Made by a program: the position numbers and the translations under genes. Below, piece after piece: positions 34,172-44,900 of a DNA stretch of 64,000 bases. Positions within the stretch are counted from its first letter, which is position 1, and every line of letters begins with the position of its first letter. The notes beneath the pieces are model-generated. The model was not told the DNA's origin and ran no database searches. It was given only the letters and a program-made list of their open reading frames with translations. This DNA is from Antrodiella citrinella. Its lineage: Eukaryota; Basidiomycota; Agaricomycetes; Polyporales; Steccherinaceae. The DNA is taken from assembly GCA_004802725.1 (NCBI GenBank), contig SGPM01000072.1, forward strand, positions 29,787 through 93,786. Direction: 5' to 3'.

Positions 34172-35533
34172 CTAAGCAGTACGAGTCTCAGATATGAACA
34201 ATGTAGACGGATGGGTCTTCTCATTGAGACCAGCTATCTTCTGTCCAGGATCCAACTCGAAGGCAATATCAGGGTCTCGCGGATAGCGCTTCCACTGCTC
34301 CGTCTCGAACACAGTCCCGAGGTTCTTGCAATGCAGCCTCAACATCTTCCCCAACAGTTCCTTCTCCGGCGTCGGGAATGGTTTCTCAGACAACGATTCT
34401 ACGGCACCGTAGAACGCGCTCATATCCCTCTCAGACCATCTATCCACACTTCGCTTCATGACCTCCTGCAAAGTGGAGTTATGCAGGAACGACATGCGTG
34501 AGCGCTCCGTGTATATGGAGAGGTTGCGTTTCAGGAGCTGGCGTTCGGTCCAATGGCATGGCGAAACGCCTATGTTCGTGACTTCGAGCTGGGGAGGTGG
34601 ATAACCGACCGTCCGGATAAGCTGGGCAAGGTTGAACGGATGCATGCAGCAGTCCAGGTATACTTCCTCCCCTTTGAGCGAGGTGAAGTACAGCCAGTAG
34701 TGGTTGTCGGGATCCTGGCCGTCAACGATCTTCTGCCGACCCAGGCTGTAAAACAGCAGACGGTCACTCGGGGCCACGCTGACCGCCCCATGGCAGATCC
34801 CAAAGTCGGCGATAGGTGACGAGCGGTACTTCAACCTGAGCCGAGGGTCGTTCGAGCCGGCCGCGGATGTGGTGGTGTATATCTCCGAGAGGAGTGCACC
34901 GGCGATAGCAGCGTTGACGGGGAGGACGTAGCCTGTGCGCATGATGCGCCTTTGCAGTTTTCCGGCGACGGTGCCGGTCTGGGCAAGAGGACACCAGTCC
35001 ATGATGTTGAGAGCGACGCCCCACGGAAACTGAACTTCGCCCCTGTCGTCTACGATAACGAGCTTCCCTACCCTTCCATCGGACCGCTTGTAAGGAGGAG
35101 CAGATGGGTTGGCGTTGTTCGTGATCCTGTTCCGAAGCGCGAAGTGGATGGGTTTTGCGTATGTTGTGATCATATGCGAGTGGTCTGCCATCCATGCAAG
35201 AAGTGGACGGATCGTATCCAGGTCGAGGAATTCGGTCTTGCCTGCCAAGGATGCGTGTGAGGATATGCAGCAACTAACGAAAGCTGTATGACTTTACCGC
35301 AGTGTGGCTTATGGTTCGCAGTCCAATCTGCTTTTTGGCAAGCCTCTGAACAATAAATTCGCTGAACGGTGACAATGAAGACAAGTCAGCTTTGGTTTCG
35401 AGTGTATTAGGTGCTGGATTGAGCTCACCTCGTTACAAGAACACAGCTTGATCCTCTGCACTACGTTCTGGCAGGTCGAGCATTTGTTCTCGTTCTCCGG
35501 AAGTGGAAAGTACACTTGTCGTTCGCCAGCCAT
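34172..35533 (-). CDS. MYND zinc-finger protein, copy 1
   Basis: Three exons (35533-35429, 35362-35299, 35241-34172) give 412 residues. The MYND finger is split across exons 1 and 2: CSTC, then CSC, YCSEAC and HKPHC give the full C/H ligand set. The rest (about 355 residues, in one exon) is a domain I cannot name. It begins KTEFLDLDTIRPLLAWMADH and contains NRITNNANPSAPPYKRSDGR, RRIMRTGYVLPVNAAIAGAL, YRSSPIADFGICHGAVSVAP and HYWLYFTSLKGEEVYLDCCM. Start: the first ATG in frame before the finger; the one N upstream (35548) does not affect it. MYND fingers bind proline-rich partners in chromatin and signalling proteins; the role here is unknown. A close paralogue follows upstream on the same strand. 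Confidence 0.8.
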
Positions 35534-35833
35534 GCCAGATGGTGTGAANATTGTAGTCGAAAATTGAGAATATATCTGAGTAGTATAGTTGGAAGTTGAA
35601 GACAACCCTGACGTGCAGTCTTAAAACGATCGGCGAGACATCCGCCTCCTATCTCCTATCCGCAACGTAGGTGTGACTAGTGCAGTTTATAGACGTATTT
35701 ACAGTACATTATACATTCAGCTATGGTAGGGAGTATTCAGAATCAAGGAAGCACACAACAGAAGAGAGAAATGAGAATAAAGCTTCGGCGCCACAACCCG
35801 AGCTTGGAGGTGCAGGAAGCGATTCTGCCCAGA

Positions 35834-37201
35834 CTAGTGCGCGCCCCATGAAAGTCCTTCCATGGATCCGTTGGGATCCAGCTCGAAGCCAATCTGTGGA
35901 ACATCCGCATAGTCCTTCCATAGGTGTTTGTTCAACACTTCCCCAAGATTGAGGCAATCCTCTCGCAACCAGATATTGAACAGCTCCTTTCTCCTGCTCT
36001 GACATCTTCTTCTTCGAGAACGACTCCATGAATGAGTAGAACGCGTTGAAACCTGATTCCGTGACATGGTCGATGCAATGACGCGCGGCGTCCTGGAGCT
36101 TCTGGTTGCGGAGGACCGACACGCGGCTGCGCTCCGTATGGAGATTGACGCACCGCTTTTGTATCTCCCGTTCATTCCAGAAGCACGGAACGTTGGTGAT
36201 GAAGCCGTTGAAGGGTGAAGCGGAATATCCAGCGTTATTGACGAGGCAGGCAAAGTTGAACGTGAACATGGCGAAGTCCAAGTACACCTCCTCGCCCTTG
36301 ATGGAGGTGAAATACAACCAGTAGTGGTCGTTAAAATCCTGACCCATCGTGAACTTCCTGTCCTTCATGCTGTAGTACGTGAGGCGATCCTCGGAGACTA
36401 CCCTCGCCGAGCCATGGCAGATTCCGAAGTCAGCGATGGGAGCAGAGCGATACCGCATCCGAATGCGCTCGTCGTGATACGCAGTGCCGGAGGTCGTGGT
36501 AATACACCTCCATCAGCAAGGCTCCAGCGATGGCCGTGAGGATCGGCAGATTATACCCTTCATACATAATACGGCGCGCCAGCTTGCGAGCGACTGCATC
36601 CGATTGAGCCTTAGGGAACCAGTTCCTCGAGTCCGCCGGCAACTGGGAATAGTTCACCTCTCGCCCAGGCCTGTCGTCCACGATGACAAGCCTGGCCTCC
36701 CGCCCATCCGGAAGCTTAATGACAGGAACGTCGGGGTTGCAATTATTGATGATTCGGTGCTGCATAGCGAAGTGGCTCGGCTTCAGGGGATGGATTTGCG
36801 ACATATTAGCCATCCAGGCAAGGAATGGCCGGAAAGAGTCAATATTTAGACTATCCGTCTTGCCTGTACGGTACAAAATCATGTAAATACTGGTTGAGAT
36901 GTCGATGAGAAATGTGACCCACCACACTTGGGCTTATGAGACTGCCAATCACGTTTTTGACACGCCGCCGAGCAGTAAACTCGCTGCGAAGGACATTAGT
37001 CGACACCGTGACAAGTATGTTGAGCGTTGCACTTACCTCACTGCAACCAGTGCAAAATCTAACTTTGTGTACGGTCTTGTGACATGCAAAACACTCGCCC
37101 CTTTGCTGAGGAGCGAGAGGAAGGTACACCTGCCGCGGCTTCTTCTCTGTGTCTTCGCATATTTTCTCGGCGACCATGATCATGATGTGAGAGCAGGCCA
37201 T
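35834..37201 (-). pseudogene. MYND zinc-finger protein, copy 2, with two frameshifts
   Basis: Paralogue of the gene at 34172 in the same exon layout: exon 1 from ATG 37199-37201 to 37037, exon 2 36983-36923, exon 3 from 36863. The MYND ligands are intact (CFAC, CTGC, YCSAAC, HKPKC). The unknown domain follows: SFRPFLAWMANMSQI, RRIMYEGYNLPILTAIAGAL, then YRSAPIADFGICHGSARVVS and HYWLYFTSIKGEEVYLDFAM. By comparison with copy 1 there is one extra base near 36491-36503 (between EVYY and the TTSG region) and one near 35985-35990 (between SEQEK and ELFNIW). With both ignored the product would end at 35834. Because the rest is well conserved, these may be assembly errors; as written the gene is broken. 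Confidence 0.7.
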
Positions 37202-37458
37202 GAAGTAACGGATGAAAGCACAGTAAGATAGAGTAAATAGACGAGATCTATATATACTGGTGTGATGGTAGATGAAGAAAGAGAAGGAGAGGAGGTGAGG
37301 TGGCTAACCACTGATCGTGATTTAGGGGGTAAGCACCGTAAACGCGACATGTCACACTCACGTGCATAGTCACGCACCAGGCTACGCACCGCGTCTTTGA
37401 CCTCTCTCTCTCCGCAATCTGCTCATACTAGACCCGCACGTCCAGCTCACAAATCGCT

Positions 37459-39031
37459 ATGTCCAGATTGGATCAAGCCGCTGTCAGGAAAATATGCAGC
37501 AAGACAGAAACAATCGACGTGGCCCTCAATCTACTGAATGTCGCGAAGCTGAAGACAAAAGCGGGCTCTGGATTTGATATCGGCCAAAGCACCAGTGGTT
37601 TACCTGCTATTTGCGCATACATTGCTTCCTTAAAGTGAGTAGACGTTTGTGCTAGGATGGACGAATACTGACATCGCACCAGATTGAAGAACGGTGATGT
37701 GACGAAGTCGAACGCCCAAGTTGCGTCATGCCTGGCTTCTAAAGTCTTCAACGCAGCACTGGCAAAGGTGCAGGACGCCCTTGATACAGAATCTAAGAGG
37801 GATACAAAGGCAACCTCGCGGGCAAGAGGCAGTGGAAAGTTGTCGTATGAGAACTTTGTGGAGAGGTTCGGATGGACGAACCCGGACTTCATTGTGGGCT
37901 GCATGAAGGATGTAGAGCAGACCCTCGCGGATAGCAAGGATCTGAAAGGACGGCTCGCTCCTCCAAACACTATTGTGACGGTTGCAGTCATTAAGTGGGT
38001 TTGCGAGGTGCTCGTGGTACGTTTCCAATCATTTTGTTACAGCACGATGCTCAACAATTGCTATGCAGATTAGGAACGTACGTCTGGTGGACATACAGGC
38101 AGAACACTCCGTATCTGACAAGGACCTCAAGGCTGTCTTGGTCGCCATCGATACTACGTGCGATGTAGTCGAAAGGGAGATTTTACTGAAGAGGAAGGAA
38201 CTGGCCGCGAACAAAAAACGAATGAAGGGTGCTGTGGCGCCGGTTGCATCCTCTTCCAAAAGTAGACCCTCTGCTGTACCTCGCCAGGCCTCTCAGTCTC
38301 CCATCAAATCACCAGCCAAACTCCCTTCTCGTTCCCCTTCCAAGTCTGTGTTGAAGGCTCCTTCCGTGGAATGTTCGCCCTCCAAGACTCCAACGCACAA
38401 GCGCAAAGTCATCTTTTCTGCCGAGGCAGAAGATACCGACGACTTCGACGGCTCAGAGTTGGACACGCCATCTCGTAAGAAGCGGAAGGTCGCTGACGCC
38501 TTTCCTACCGTTGTCTTTCCTTCCTCAGCGAAACGTTTACCTGCGCTCAATCTGACACCAGGCCGAGGTCTCACTGCCTCTTCATCTCGAACTACGCTGG
38601 ACGAGATACCAGAATCTGCGGCGGAGAGTTCTGAAGCACTGCCCGATTCAGATCACGAGGAAACAATCATGCAGGTTGATCTCCCTGTCGTCTCCACCAC
38701 CGCAACCCCCGCTCCATCTACCCCACGTCGGCCACGGAAGTCTACCTCACAAGCTCAGCTTCCGGCCACTCCCAGTGACTATTACGGGACTCCTAGTCGC
38801 CGTAACAAGACGATGACGCCTTCCAAAGCCGTCACGGACAATGAAGACGAATTTGTGATGCCGCGACGACATCGGCCCATACTGCTTGGGTACAAGCAGT
38901 GGTTTGAGGTGGATCCAAGGCTGAAGCGAGAACTGAGTTTGGCCGAGAGCGCGAAGGCGATTTTGGTTGGGAAGCACGGACATCCTTTCGAGCATCTGAA
39001 GCAGGTCGCTGTCGAAGCAGGATGTGCTTGA
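37459..39031 (+). CDS. ORC6: Origin recognition complex subunit 6
   Basis: Three exons (37459-37634, 37683-38016, 38069-39031) give 490 residues. Orc6 joins the six-subunit complex that marks replication origins in the nucleus. N-terminal cyclin-box-like half: ETIDVALNLLNVAKLKTKAG, GLPAICAYIASLKLKNGDVT, KLSYENFVERFGWTNPDFIV, then a second helical part (IRNVRLVDIQAEHSVSDKDL). The middle is a long Ser/Pro/Lys-rich linker with many S/T-P sites (QSPIKSP, PSRSPSK, CSPSKTPTHKRK), good candidates for cyclin-dependent kinase sites as in yeast Orc6, and basic patches (SRKKRKV) resembling nuclear signals. The C-terminus (LGYKQWFEVDPRLKRE) is the conserved end found in fungal members. Divergent from MYND copy 2 with 257 bases between starts; an ACGCG core lies at 37342-37346. 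Confidence 0.88.
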
Positions 39032-39271
39032 GTACATACGCGTTTTGTAGGCGTAGTAGTGAGTTGTGAGGATGTTCCATCCGGCGTCCATGTTAACGGA
39101 CTTCAATGACTCGCAGAACACAAACGTAGAATCAAGAAGTATATATCCAGGATACATGTGCAGACGAGCATAAGCAAATCGAAACAATGAGAGTTCTATA
39201 CGGCAGTCAGATTCAAGTAAGAAGCGAATGCGAATGGAATGCAGGTACCCCATAGCGGTCAGTGATGAGAA

Positions 39272-40253
39272 TCAGTTCTTCTTGACCTTCTTACTGGCCT
39301 GCTGGAGGCGCAGACCACTCGCAATGTGGCCATAGGAGTCCCACATAAGCCAGAGGGGAATGAAGACCCAGCTACAGATATGGATGCTGTCAGTAACAGG
39401 CATACGAGGATGAGGGTCGAAAGAACTTACAGGACGTTCATGAACTAAACCAAAAGGGGGACACGCGAGGGTCAGTAGGAGAAATACGTGCTTCCATAAT
39501 GACGACTTACGACGAGGTACACCCACAGATACAGTGGGTTGGATGTGTTCAAACTGGGGCTCCCGGTGAGCCACTCCGGACCAAAGGTCATGAACCTAGG
39601 AGACGCTTGTGAGACAACAATCAGACAGCAAAGCCCGAGAATGGAAACCGACCCTCCATAAAGCTCGGCGGTACAAAGTACGACGATCCAGTAGTGTCTA
39701 GCCGGGTCGTTGCTGGCAAGCTGCTTGAGAATGTAGAAGCACAGAGGGCCAGCTCCGAGGACAGTCAGTATCTCGAGGGATACTACCTGAGGCCAAGGGT
39801 GAACTTTGTGTTCGCATAATGCGAAGATAGGGTGCTTACTGTCGGATCAGAGACTCCCCATCGTGAATCAGCACGCGCGTACTCCATCCCTGGTGACAAA
39901 AACCTTCAATGAATGAGACAAACAGAAGAATAGATAACAACATACATAGTTCTGCGAATGGACCTTTGCTCGTTACGACGGAACGACCAAACGTCGACAG
40001 GTACAGGAATGAGCCTTCAAATGTGAAGTGAATCATCCCGTCAAAAGCCTGGACAGACCATAGCTTTCAGTGGCATGTAACATAAAGCAAAATGAGGACG
40101 TACCAGCCAAATCCAAGTGAACTTGTCCTGCCATTTTGCGTTCTTGGGAAGCAGAGCGTTCGCTGACACCCACGCGACCACCGCGACCACCGCGACGAAC
40201 GCCAACGAGTACGCAGACGTCGCCGTGAACACTGAATGTGCCTCCGAAGACAT
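39272..40253 (-). CDS. EBP-family sterol delta8-delta7 isomerase-like membrane protein (EXPERA domain)
   Basis: Multi-helix ER protein of the emopamil-binding-protein family, which in animals and plants moves the sterol double bond from C8 to C7. Start at 40251-40253 (MSSEAHSVFTATSAYSLAFV). Conserved stretches: FDGMIHFTFEGSFLYLSTFG with the catalytic His and Glu; FAEL followed by W-EYARADSRW; DPTVVSLEILTVLGAGPLCF; HYWIVVLCTAELYGG; TFGPEWLTGSPSLNTSNPLY; and FIPLWLMWDSYGHI. It ends in lysines (QASKKVKKN), a possible ER-retention type tail. About six short introns; exon 1 is 40253-40104. Fungi normally use the unrelated ERG2 for this step, so the role here may be sterol-related or different. Divergent from guanine deaminase. 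Confidence 0.85.
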
Positions 40254-40450
40254 GGCTAGTGTTGTCTTTCTCTTCGGTCTACGTTTTGCAGAGTAGTCTG
40301 AGGGGGTAGATGGTGGGAGTCGTGAGAGAGGCAGACGGACTGACAGAATGGGACGACGGTACAGTGCTGTATAACAAGCGCCCATAATGTGGGGATATCA
40401 AACGCGCGACACGATCGGGGATCTAGAGATCATCTTGACCCGCGACCCTC
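40254..40450. promoter_or_regulatory. Divergent promoter, EBP-like gene / guanine deaminase
   Basis: Only 197 bases separate the two start codons, so the promoters must share sequence. No clear TATA box was seen for the left gene. No known operator recognised. Confidence 0.5.
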
Positions 40451-42024
40451 ATGTTGTATAAAGGCGATTTCGTGCATTGTCGTCGACTGGGGCACTTGGC
40501 AATTCTACACGATCATCTCGTAGGTCGAGAGAAATTTTTGCATGACTTGCTGAACAGCCATGTAGGTAGATGTCGGTGAGGATGGGCTCATAATGCACAG
40601 CGAGCCCGCTTCAACGGAGGCATCTGTCTCCCTTCTACAATCCAGCAGGTCTCGAAGAGAGATACCTCAAGGCAGCTTTTTCATACCGACGTTCTGCGAT
40701 TTACACCTCCATGCTCCTCAATACCTGTATCAGGGGACTGGTTTGCACCTCCCGCTGATGGAATGGCTGGATCAGTACGCGTTCAAAGCGGAGGAGCGCA
40801 TCGACGCGGATCCTCATCTGGCCGAACGGGTGTACTCAAGGCTAGCTGAAAGGTTGCTGGAAAGCGGGACGGGTGCCGTAGTGCTCTTTGGGACGATTGG
40901 CGAGGACGCGAAGTGAGTGGTCTCCGAGATGGGCACACGACTCTACGCTGAGAATGTTCAGTATCATATTAGCGAAAGCCATGCTAGACAACGGTCTGAG
41001 AGCCTATATTGGGAAACTATCGATGGACATCTCTTCCAGACCGACGTACAAAGAGGCCTCTGCACAAGAATCTCTGTCAGCGGCAGCTTCGTTCAGTGAT
41101 AAATGTCGTGCTCTTTCTTCCGATATACGGAGACCATTGGTCGAACCTATCCTGACGCCACGATTTGTTCCGACCTGTTCGGACGAGTTGCTGATAGGAC
41201 TGGGAGACTTGGCACGAGAAAAGCACATTGCAGTACAGAGCCATCTGGCCGAGGCACACGATCAGGTTCAATGGGTTCTGCGAGAGCGCGGTGTAGACGA
41301 CATAAATGTCTTTGAACGAGTACGTACATATATGCATGTATGCAATTTAATGAGGCTTAACTACGATATCAGAGTGGCCTCCTTACCCAACGCACGATCC
41401 AAGCCCACTGTACCTTCCTGCCACCTCCTTCTTTGGAGAAACTAGCGCACTATGGCACTGCTGTTGCTCACTGCCCACTCAGCAACGCGTATTTTTCCGC
41501 CGAGCCATTCCGCCTTCGTGAAGCTCTCGACATTGGACTGCGTGTTGGTCTAGGTACTGACGTCGCTGGCGGGTACAGTATCGATATTATGCAAGCGATG
41601 AGACAAGCAGTCATGATATCGAGGATGAGAGATGGAGAAAGAACAATGCGCCCGCAATATGGACAGGTCGCGACGATGTCCATTGATTGGAAAGAAGCAC
41701 TGTATCTTGCTACCACTGGAGGTGCAGACGCAATGGGGCTTCAATCTGGTATCGGGACATTTGAGCTGAACTCACCATTCGACGCACAGCATAGTGAGTG
41801 GCAAATTACAACGTCGATGCACGAGATCGTTCTGATGAGCACTGTGTATTGTAGTTTGCCTTATCAAAGAGAATACAGGCGTCGGTGCTCTCGATTTATT
41901 TGACACTGAAACGAGTGGGTATACCCTCACTGAAGAGCTTGTAGAAAAGTGGTGGTGCTTAGGTAGTACGGTGAACCGAGAAGGAGTATGGGTACAGGGA
42001 CGAAGCGTGTGGCCAAAGCGTTAA
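40451..42024 (+). CDS. Guanine deaminase
   Basis: Amidohydrolase that converts guanine to xanthine in purine salvage and breakdown, cytosolic. Five exons (40451-40519, 40566-40912, 40962-41319, 41373-41793, 41855-42024) give 454 residues. I chose ATG 40451 because it gives MLYKGDFVHCRRLGHLAILH, the family's opening strand, spliced through a 46-base intron into VDVGEDGLI; starting at the ATG at 40593 would lose this. Zinc ligands: FCDLHLHAPQY (HxH); VQSHLAEAHDQVQWVL; TIQAHCTFL; GLGTDVAGGYSIDIMQAMRQ. Other family parts: GTGLHLPLMEWLDQYAFKAE, AYIGKLSMDISSRPTYKEAS, GTAVAHCPLSNAYFS, LATTGGADAMGLQSGIGTFE. C-terminus EGVWVQGRSVWPKR. Complete. Confidence 0.93.
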
Positions 42025-42148
42025 CCGAAAGGAAATGCAATTACGCCAAAATGTAATGTATATATGTAGCACTGTATCGCTAGACCTGATAATTGTTGCA
42101 AAATTGAGGACACATAGTAAGGGACAGATGACGAGCTCACTGATTCAG

Positions 42149-43217
42149 CTACGGTTTGGGCATATCATTCTTCGTCAATTCTTCCCAACTCGACATTCCG
42201 ACCACAGAGGGCAACCTGCGCCAAATGTCCTCCCTCAGTGTTGTCACATCCTGCCTGAAGGGCCTCTTGCATGGACCACAAATGCCGTCATGCTCAGCAA
42301 CCTCATCGGAGACCTGAACCATGTAGCTTAGTGGTCCTGTGCGGACTCTCCAGGTGCGAGACAGCCGTGACGAGACTCGCGTGAAGGCCTTGGTACAAGT
42401 CACGCTGCTCTGACATCCGTGCACCGCAGTCCGCTCGCCACAGGTGTGCCTGATGAAGCGCAGTATTATTTGGATGCGCTCCTGATACATAATGGTGTAT
42501 GCCTGGAGATCCTGGGGCGAAAGGTCCGCAGACGGGCAGCTGGGATGATCGACCTGCAGCTTGACATGGTTTCCGCTGAGTAGGTCCGAGAGATGATAGA
42601 GAGTGAGGAAGTACAAAACAGAGGGAATGATGACCTGGACGTTGGTACGACCGAGCGAGGTTGAGGACATGTAAAGGATGGACATATGGATATGACTTGT
42701 CGTCTACAATCGCCGACTTTATTGCAAGCTCTATCATTTCGTCGTGTCCCTTAAGGGTATTGGACCAGACCTGAACAAGATGCTGAATGGCTTGGATACG
42801 TAGCCGCGTGATGAAGTACTTGGTCGACAACCTCAGGATACCAGCGGTGTAGAGAAAGTCTTCCAAGCTATGACCGTGGTCTAATCTGTGACAAGCTCCA
42901 GACTCTAGCTCGATGTAACATTATATATGGGTGATGAAGATGGACACTTACGGTCCTGTGCCGTCGTAAAGAGCCTTGATGAGATTGCTGAGTTCGAACG
43001 GAAGATCGTACATCGGAACGACCTGACAGTCGTCCAAAAGAGGAACCTCAGACGTAGGAGTGGGGAGCTCGAACATGGATTTGAAGATTTCGGAATGTCT
43101 CGACAGGAAGTCGCGGTGGACTTTGAACGCGATACTTGAGTCTTCTGGGACGAGAACGATGTTGCCGTCATCGAACCAGGGATCGCCTCGTTTGTGTAGT
43201 GGTGTAATCTTGTTCAT
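42149..43217 (-). CDS. BTB/POZ domain protein
   Basis: Three exons (43217-42952, 42885-42684, 42634-42149) give 317 residues. The BTB fold opens with DPWFDDGNIVLVPEDSSIAF, then KVHRDFLSRHSEIFKSMFEL, followed by DLPFELSNLIKALYDG and LEDFLYTAGILRLSTKYFIT. The second half has VIIPSVLYFLTLYHLSDLLS and a cysteine-rich end (CGER, CQSSVTC, CGPC) that may bind metal. This architecture is a large expanded family in Agaricomycetes, usually of unknown target; BTB domains mediate dimerisation or cullin-3 binding. The second intron has an unusual GTCCAT donor but keeps the frame and matches the family. Complete. Confidence 0.85.
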
Positions 43218-43439
43218 TGTGAATCGATAGTGGGAGAAAGACGTGAAAGGGCAGTAGATGCTGGTCGTCGCGACCGACTCGGTGACGGTCAAGTGGAAGC
43301 AAGTCGGACGCTTGTTTAGCACGGCAAATCCCGACCAAAATGACCTGGCCAAATCGGGGTCTCTCATCACCCGTTATGGCACGTCTTCACAAGTCAGCCG
43401 CGTCCCAAAAGGTTGCAGAGGCTTTCATTCCGCTGGCCC

Positions 43440-44220
43440 ACCCGTAAGTATATAAAGGACGGTAGATGGGACATGGATTCGCCAGCCTCAAGATCTCTCT
43501 TGCCTCCCGGCCACCAAGACCTACCTCCCGCGGTGAGTACCCCCGCCCTTTCCTGCCTTCGACTATCTCTGACAACACCCTCTAGTCCAACCTCAACGGT
43601 GCGTGCTTTCCATTCCCTCAGTTTCTCTCCGCACCTCCATTCCCCCTACCCACACCCCTCCTCGCAGGGCGTGCGCTTCCCTCTCGTGCTCGCCTCCCAG
43701 TGGGGTCGTGACTACCAGCACCGGGCTACAGCTATTGGAGCGTAGATTCCGTAAACTGCCCTCCTCCGTGTGAGGTTGTGGCTATCCCCAGCACCGGGCC
43801 CTGCAGGCGGGGATTCCGTCTTATGCCCGCCTCCGTGTGAGGTCGTTGGCCATCCCCAGCACCGGGCTACAGCTATTGGAGCGTAGATTCCGTAAACTGC
43901 CTTCCTCCTGAGGGGGCCGAGAGGGAGCTACCATCGACACCGGGCTCGACCCGTTCGCCGCCTGCTAGTGCTGTCTGCGTGTTTGCGTTCCGTCGCTACT
44001 GATGTTTTTCTTCCAGTGCGACGCGTGGGGGTAGCCCTCAAGCACCGGGAGGATGAAAGGTGGGTGGTTTCTTTTCCTGGGGGAGGGCGGATTCGGCTCG
44101 AGTAATCGGGCTGGGTTCTTCCTGACGCAGACCTTTCCGTGGTCCCCAGGATAAGTACCCGGTTAGGGTTTGGGGTGTCAGCCTCGGACTCTGGCCGGGG
44201 AAACCAACATGCGTCTTAAT
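43440..44220 (+). repeat. Three-unit array, unit 1 (apparently non-coding)
   Basis: Starts near a TATATAAAGG box (43447-43456). It has CCGCG|GTGAG at 43528-43537 and CTAG|TCCAACCTCAACG|GTGCG at 43582-43603, exon-like junctions shared with units 2 and 3. The end block GCAGACCTTTCCGTGGTCC (44126-) and GGGGAAACCAACATGCGTCT (44196-) also recurs. Three internal copies of a roughly 68-base repeat occupy 43704-43912. No reading frame is conserved between units. Confidence 0.7.
43704..43912 (+). repeat. About 68-base tandem repeat, three copies, inside unit 1
   Basis: Each copy runs CCAGCACCGGGC...GATTCCGT...TGCC...CCTCC...TGAGG. Copies 1 and 3 are nearly the same (both with TACAGCTATTGGAGCGTAGA); copy 2 differs in the middle. 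Confidence 0.8.
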
Positions 44221-44378
44221 CTTGCTATAGCCTAGTCTTGTAGCAGCTATCACTCTTCATATTAGGCAGACATAGTGATCAATACATATCATTCACTATA
44301 ATCTGCTCACTACGAAATCGGACAACTGTGTATCGGAATCGGCGAGCGCCAGTGTGAACTCAGCATTCCTTCCTTCAN

Positions 44379-44690
44379 GCCGGNCAAATGCCACATTTCT
44401 CGAGAATGAGCCACCCACGTCCATCGTCGCATCGTCTCCGCTTCGTGGTCGTGTGCATACANGAAGACGGGGGCGGGATNGNGNGGCGGGCTGCCAGTNN
44501 GTCGNNCTGGTCGTCGTCGGCGTGGGATCNANTCCCGTAACGTNTTGACTGAGCTCTTCGNNTGCCCGTGGTAAAGCAAGGTGCCAGTGCCATTTGCGCT
44601 AGAGCTGTCTGTACCTAGAGAGATCAAGGCGGGAGACGANGGGNNAGGGTNGGCGNGGNNAAGGACTCGACCNATGAACCTGNTCTATAT
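44379..44690. other. Low-quality sequence with many N
   Basis: About 27 unknown bases scattered between 44379 and 44684. Any frame here is unreliable and no gene is called. Confidence 0.9.
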
Positions 44691-44900
44691 ATAGTGTCAC
44701 GTGAAATTTTGTTTACGCGTTCATTTTTGTTTACGCGTTTGTCACGTGTGCNTCACGTTGACCNTCGACGCGTCGCGTCGTCCCAATAAGGGTCGTGGTA
44801 GGCCCGATTTGGAAGGTTTTGAAGTTCACTTCACGTCAAACGACCTCAGAAGGGGCTTGCATTTTCATTCTCCGATGGCCAAAACATATATATAGGGGGC
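44685..44900 (+). promoter_or_regulatory. Probable promoter of array unit 2
   Basis: Contains TATATATAG at 44886-44894, an upstream CTATATATAG at 44683-44692, two copies of TTTTGTTTACGCGTT (about 44706 and 44725), a CGACGCGTCGCG near 44767 and two GTCACGTG motifs. ACGCGT and CACGTG are known binding sites for MBF-type and bHLH factors in other fungi; binding here is inference. Confidence 0.45.

Noticed and set aside
36430..36927. MYND copy 2 as two separate genes split at the frameshift
   Set aside because: Both parts align end to end with the single exon of copy 1, so one broken gene is the simpler reading.
44310..44627. Long open frame on the minus strand
   Set aside because: The frame is kept open only because of many N bases; it has no conserved content.
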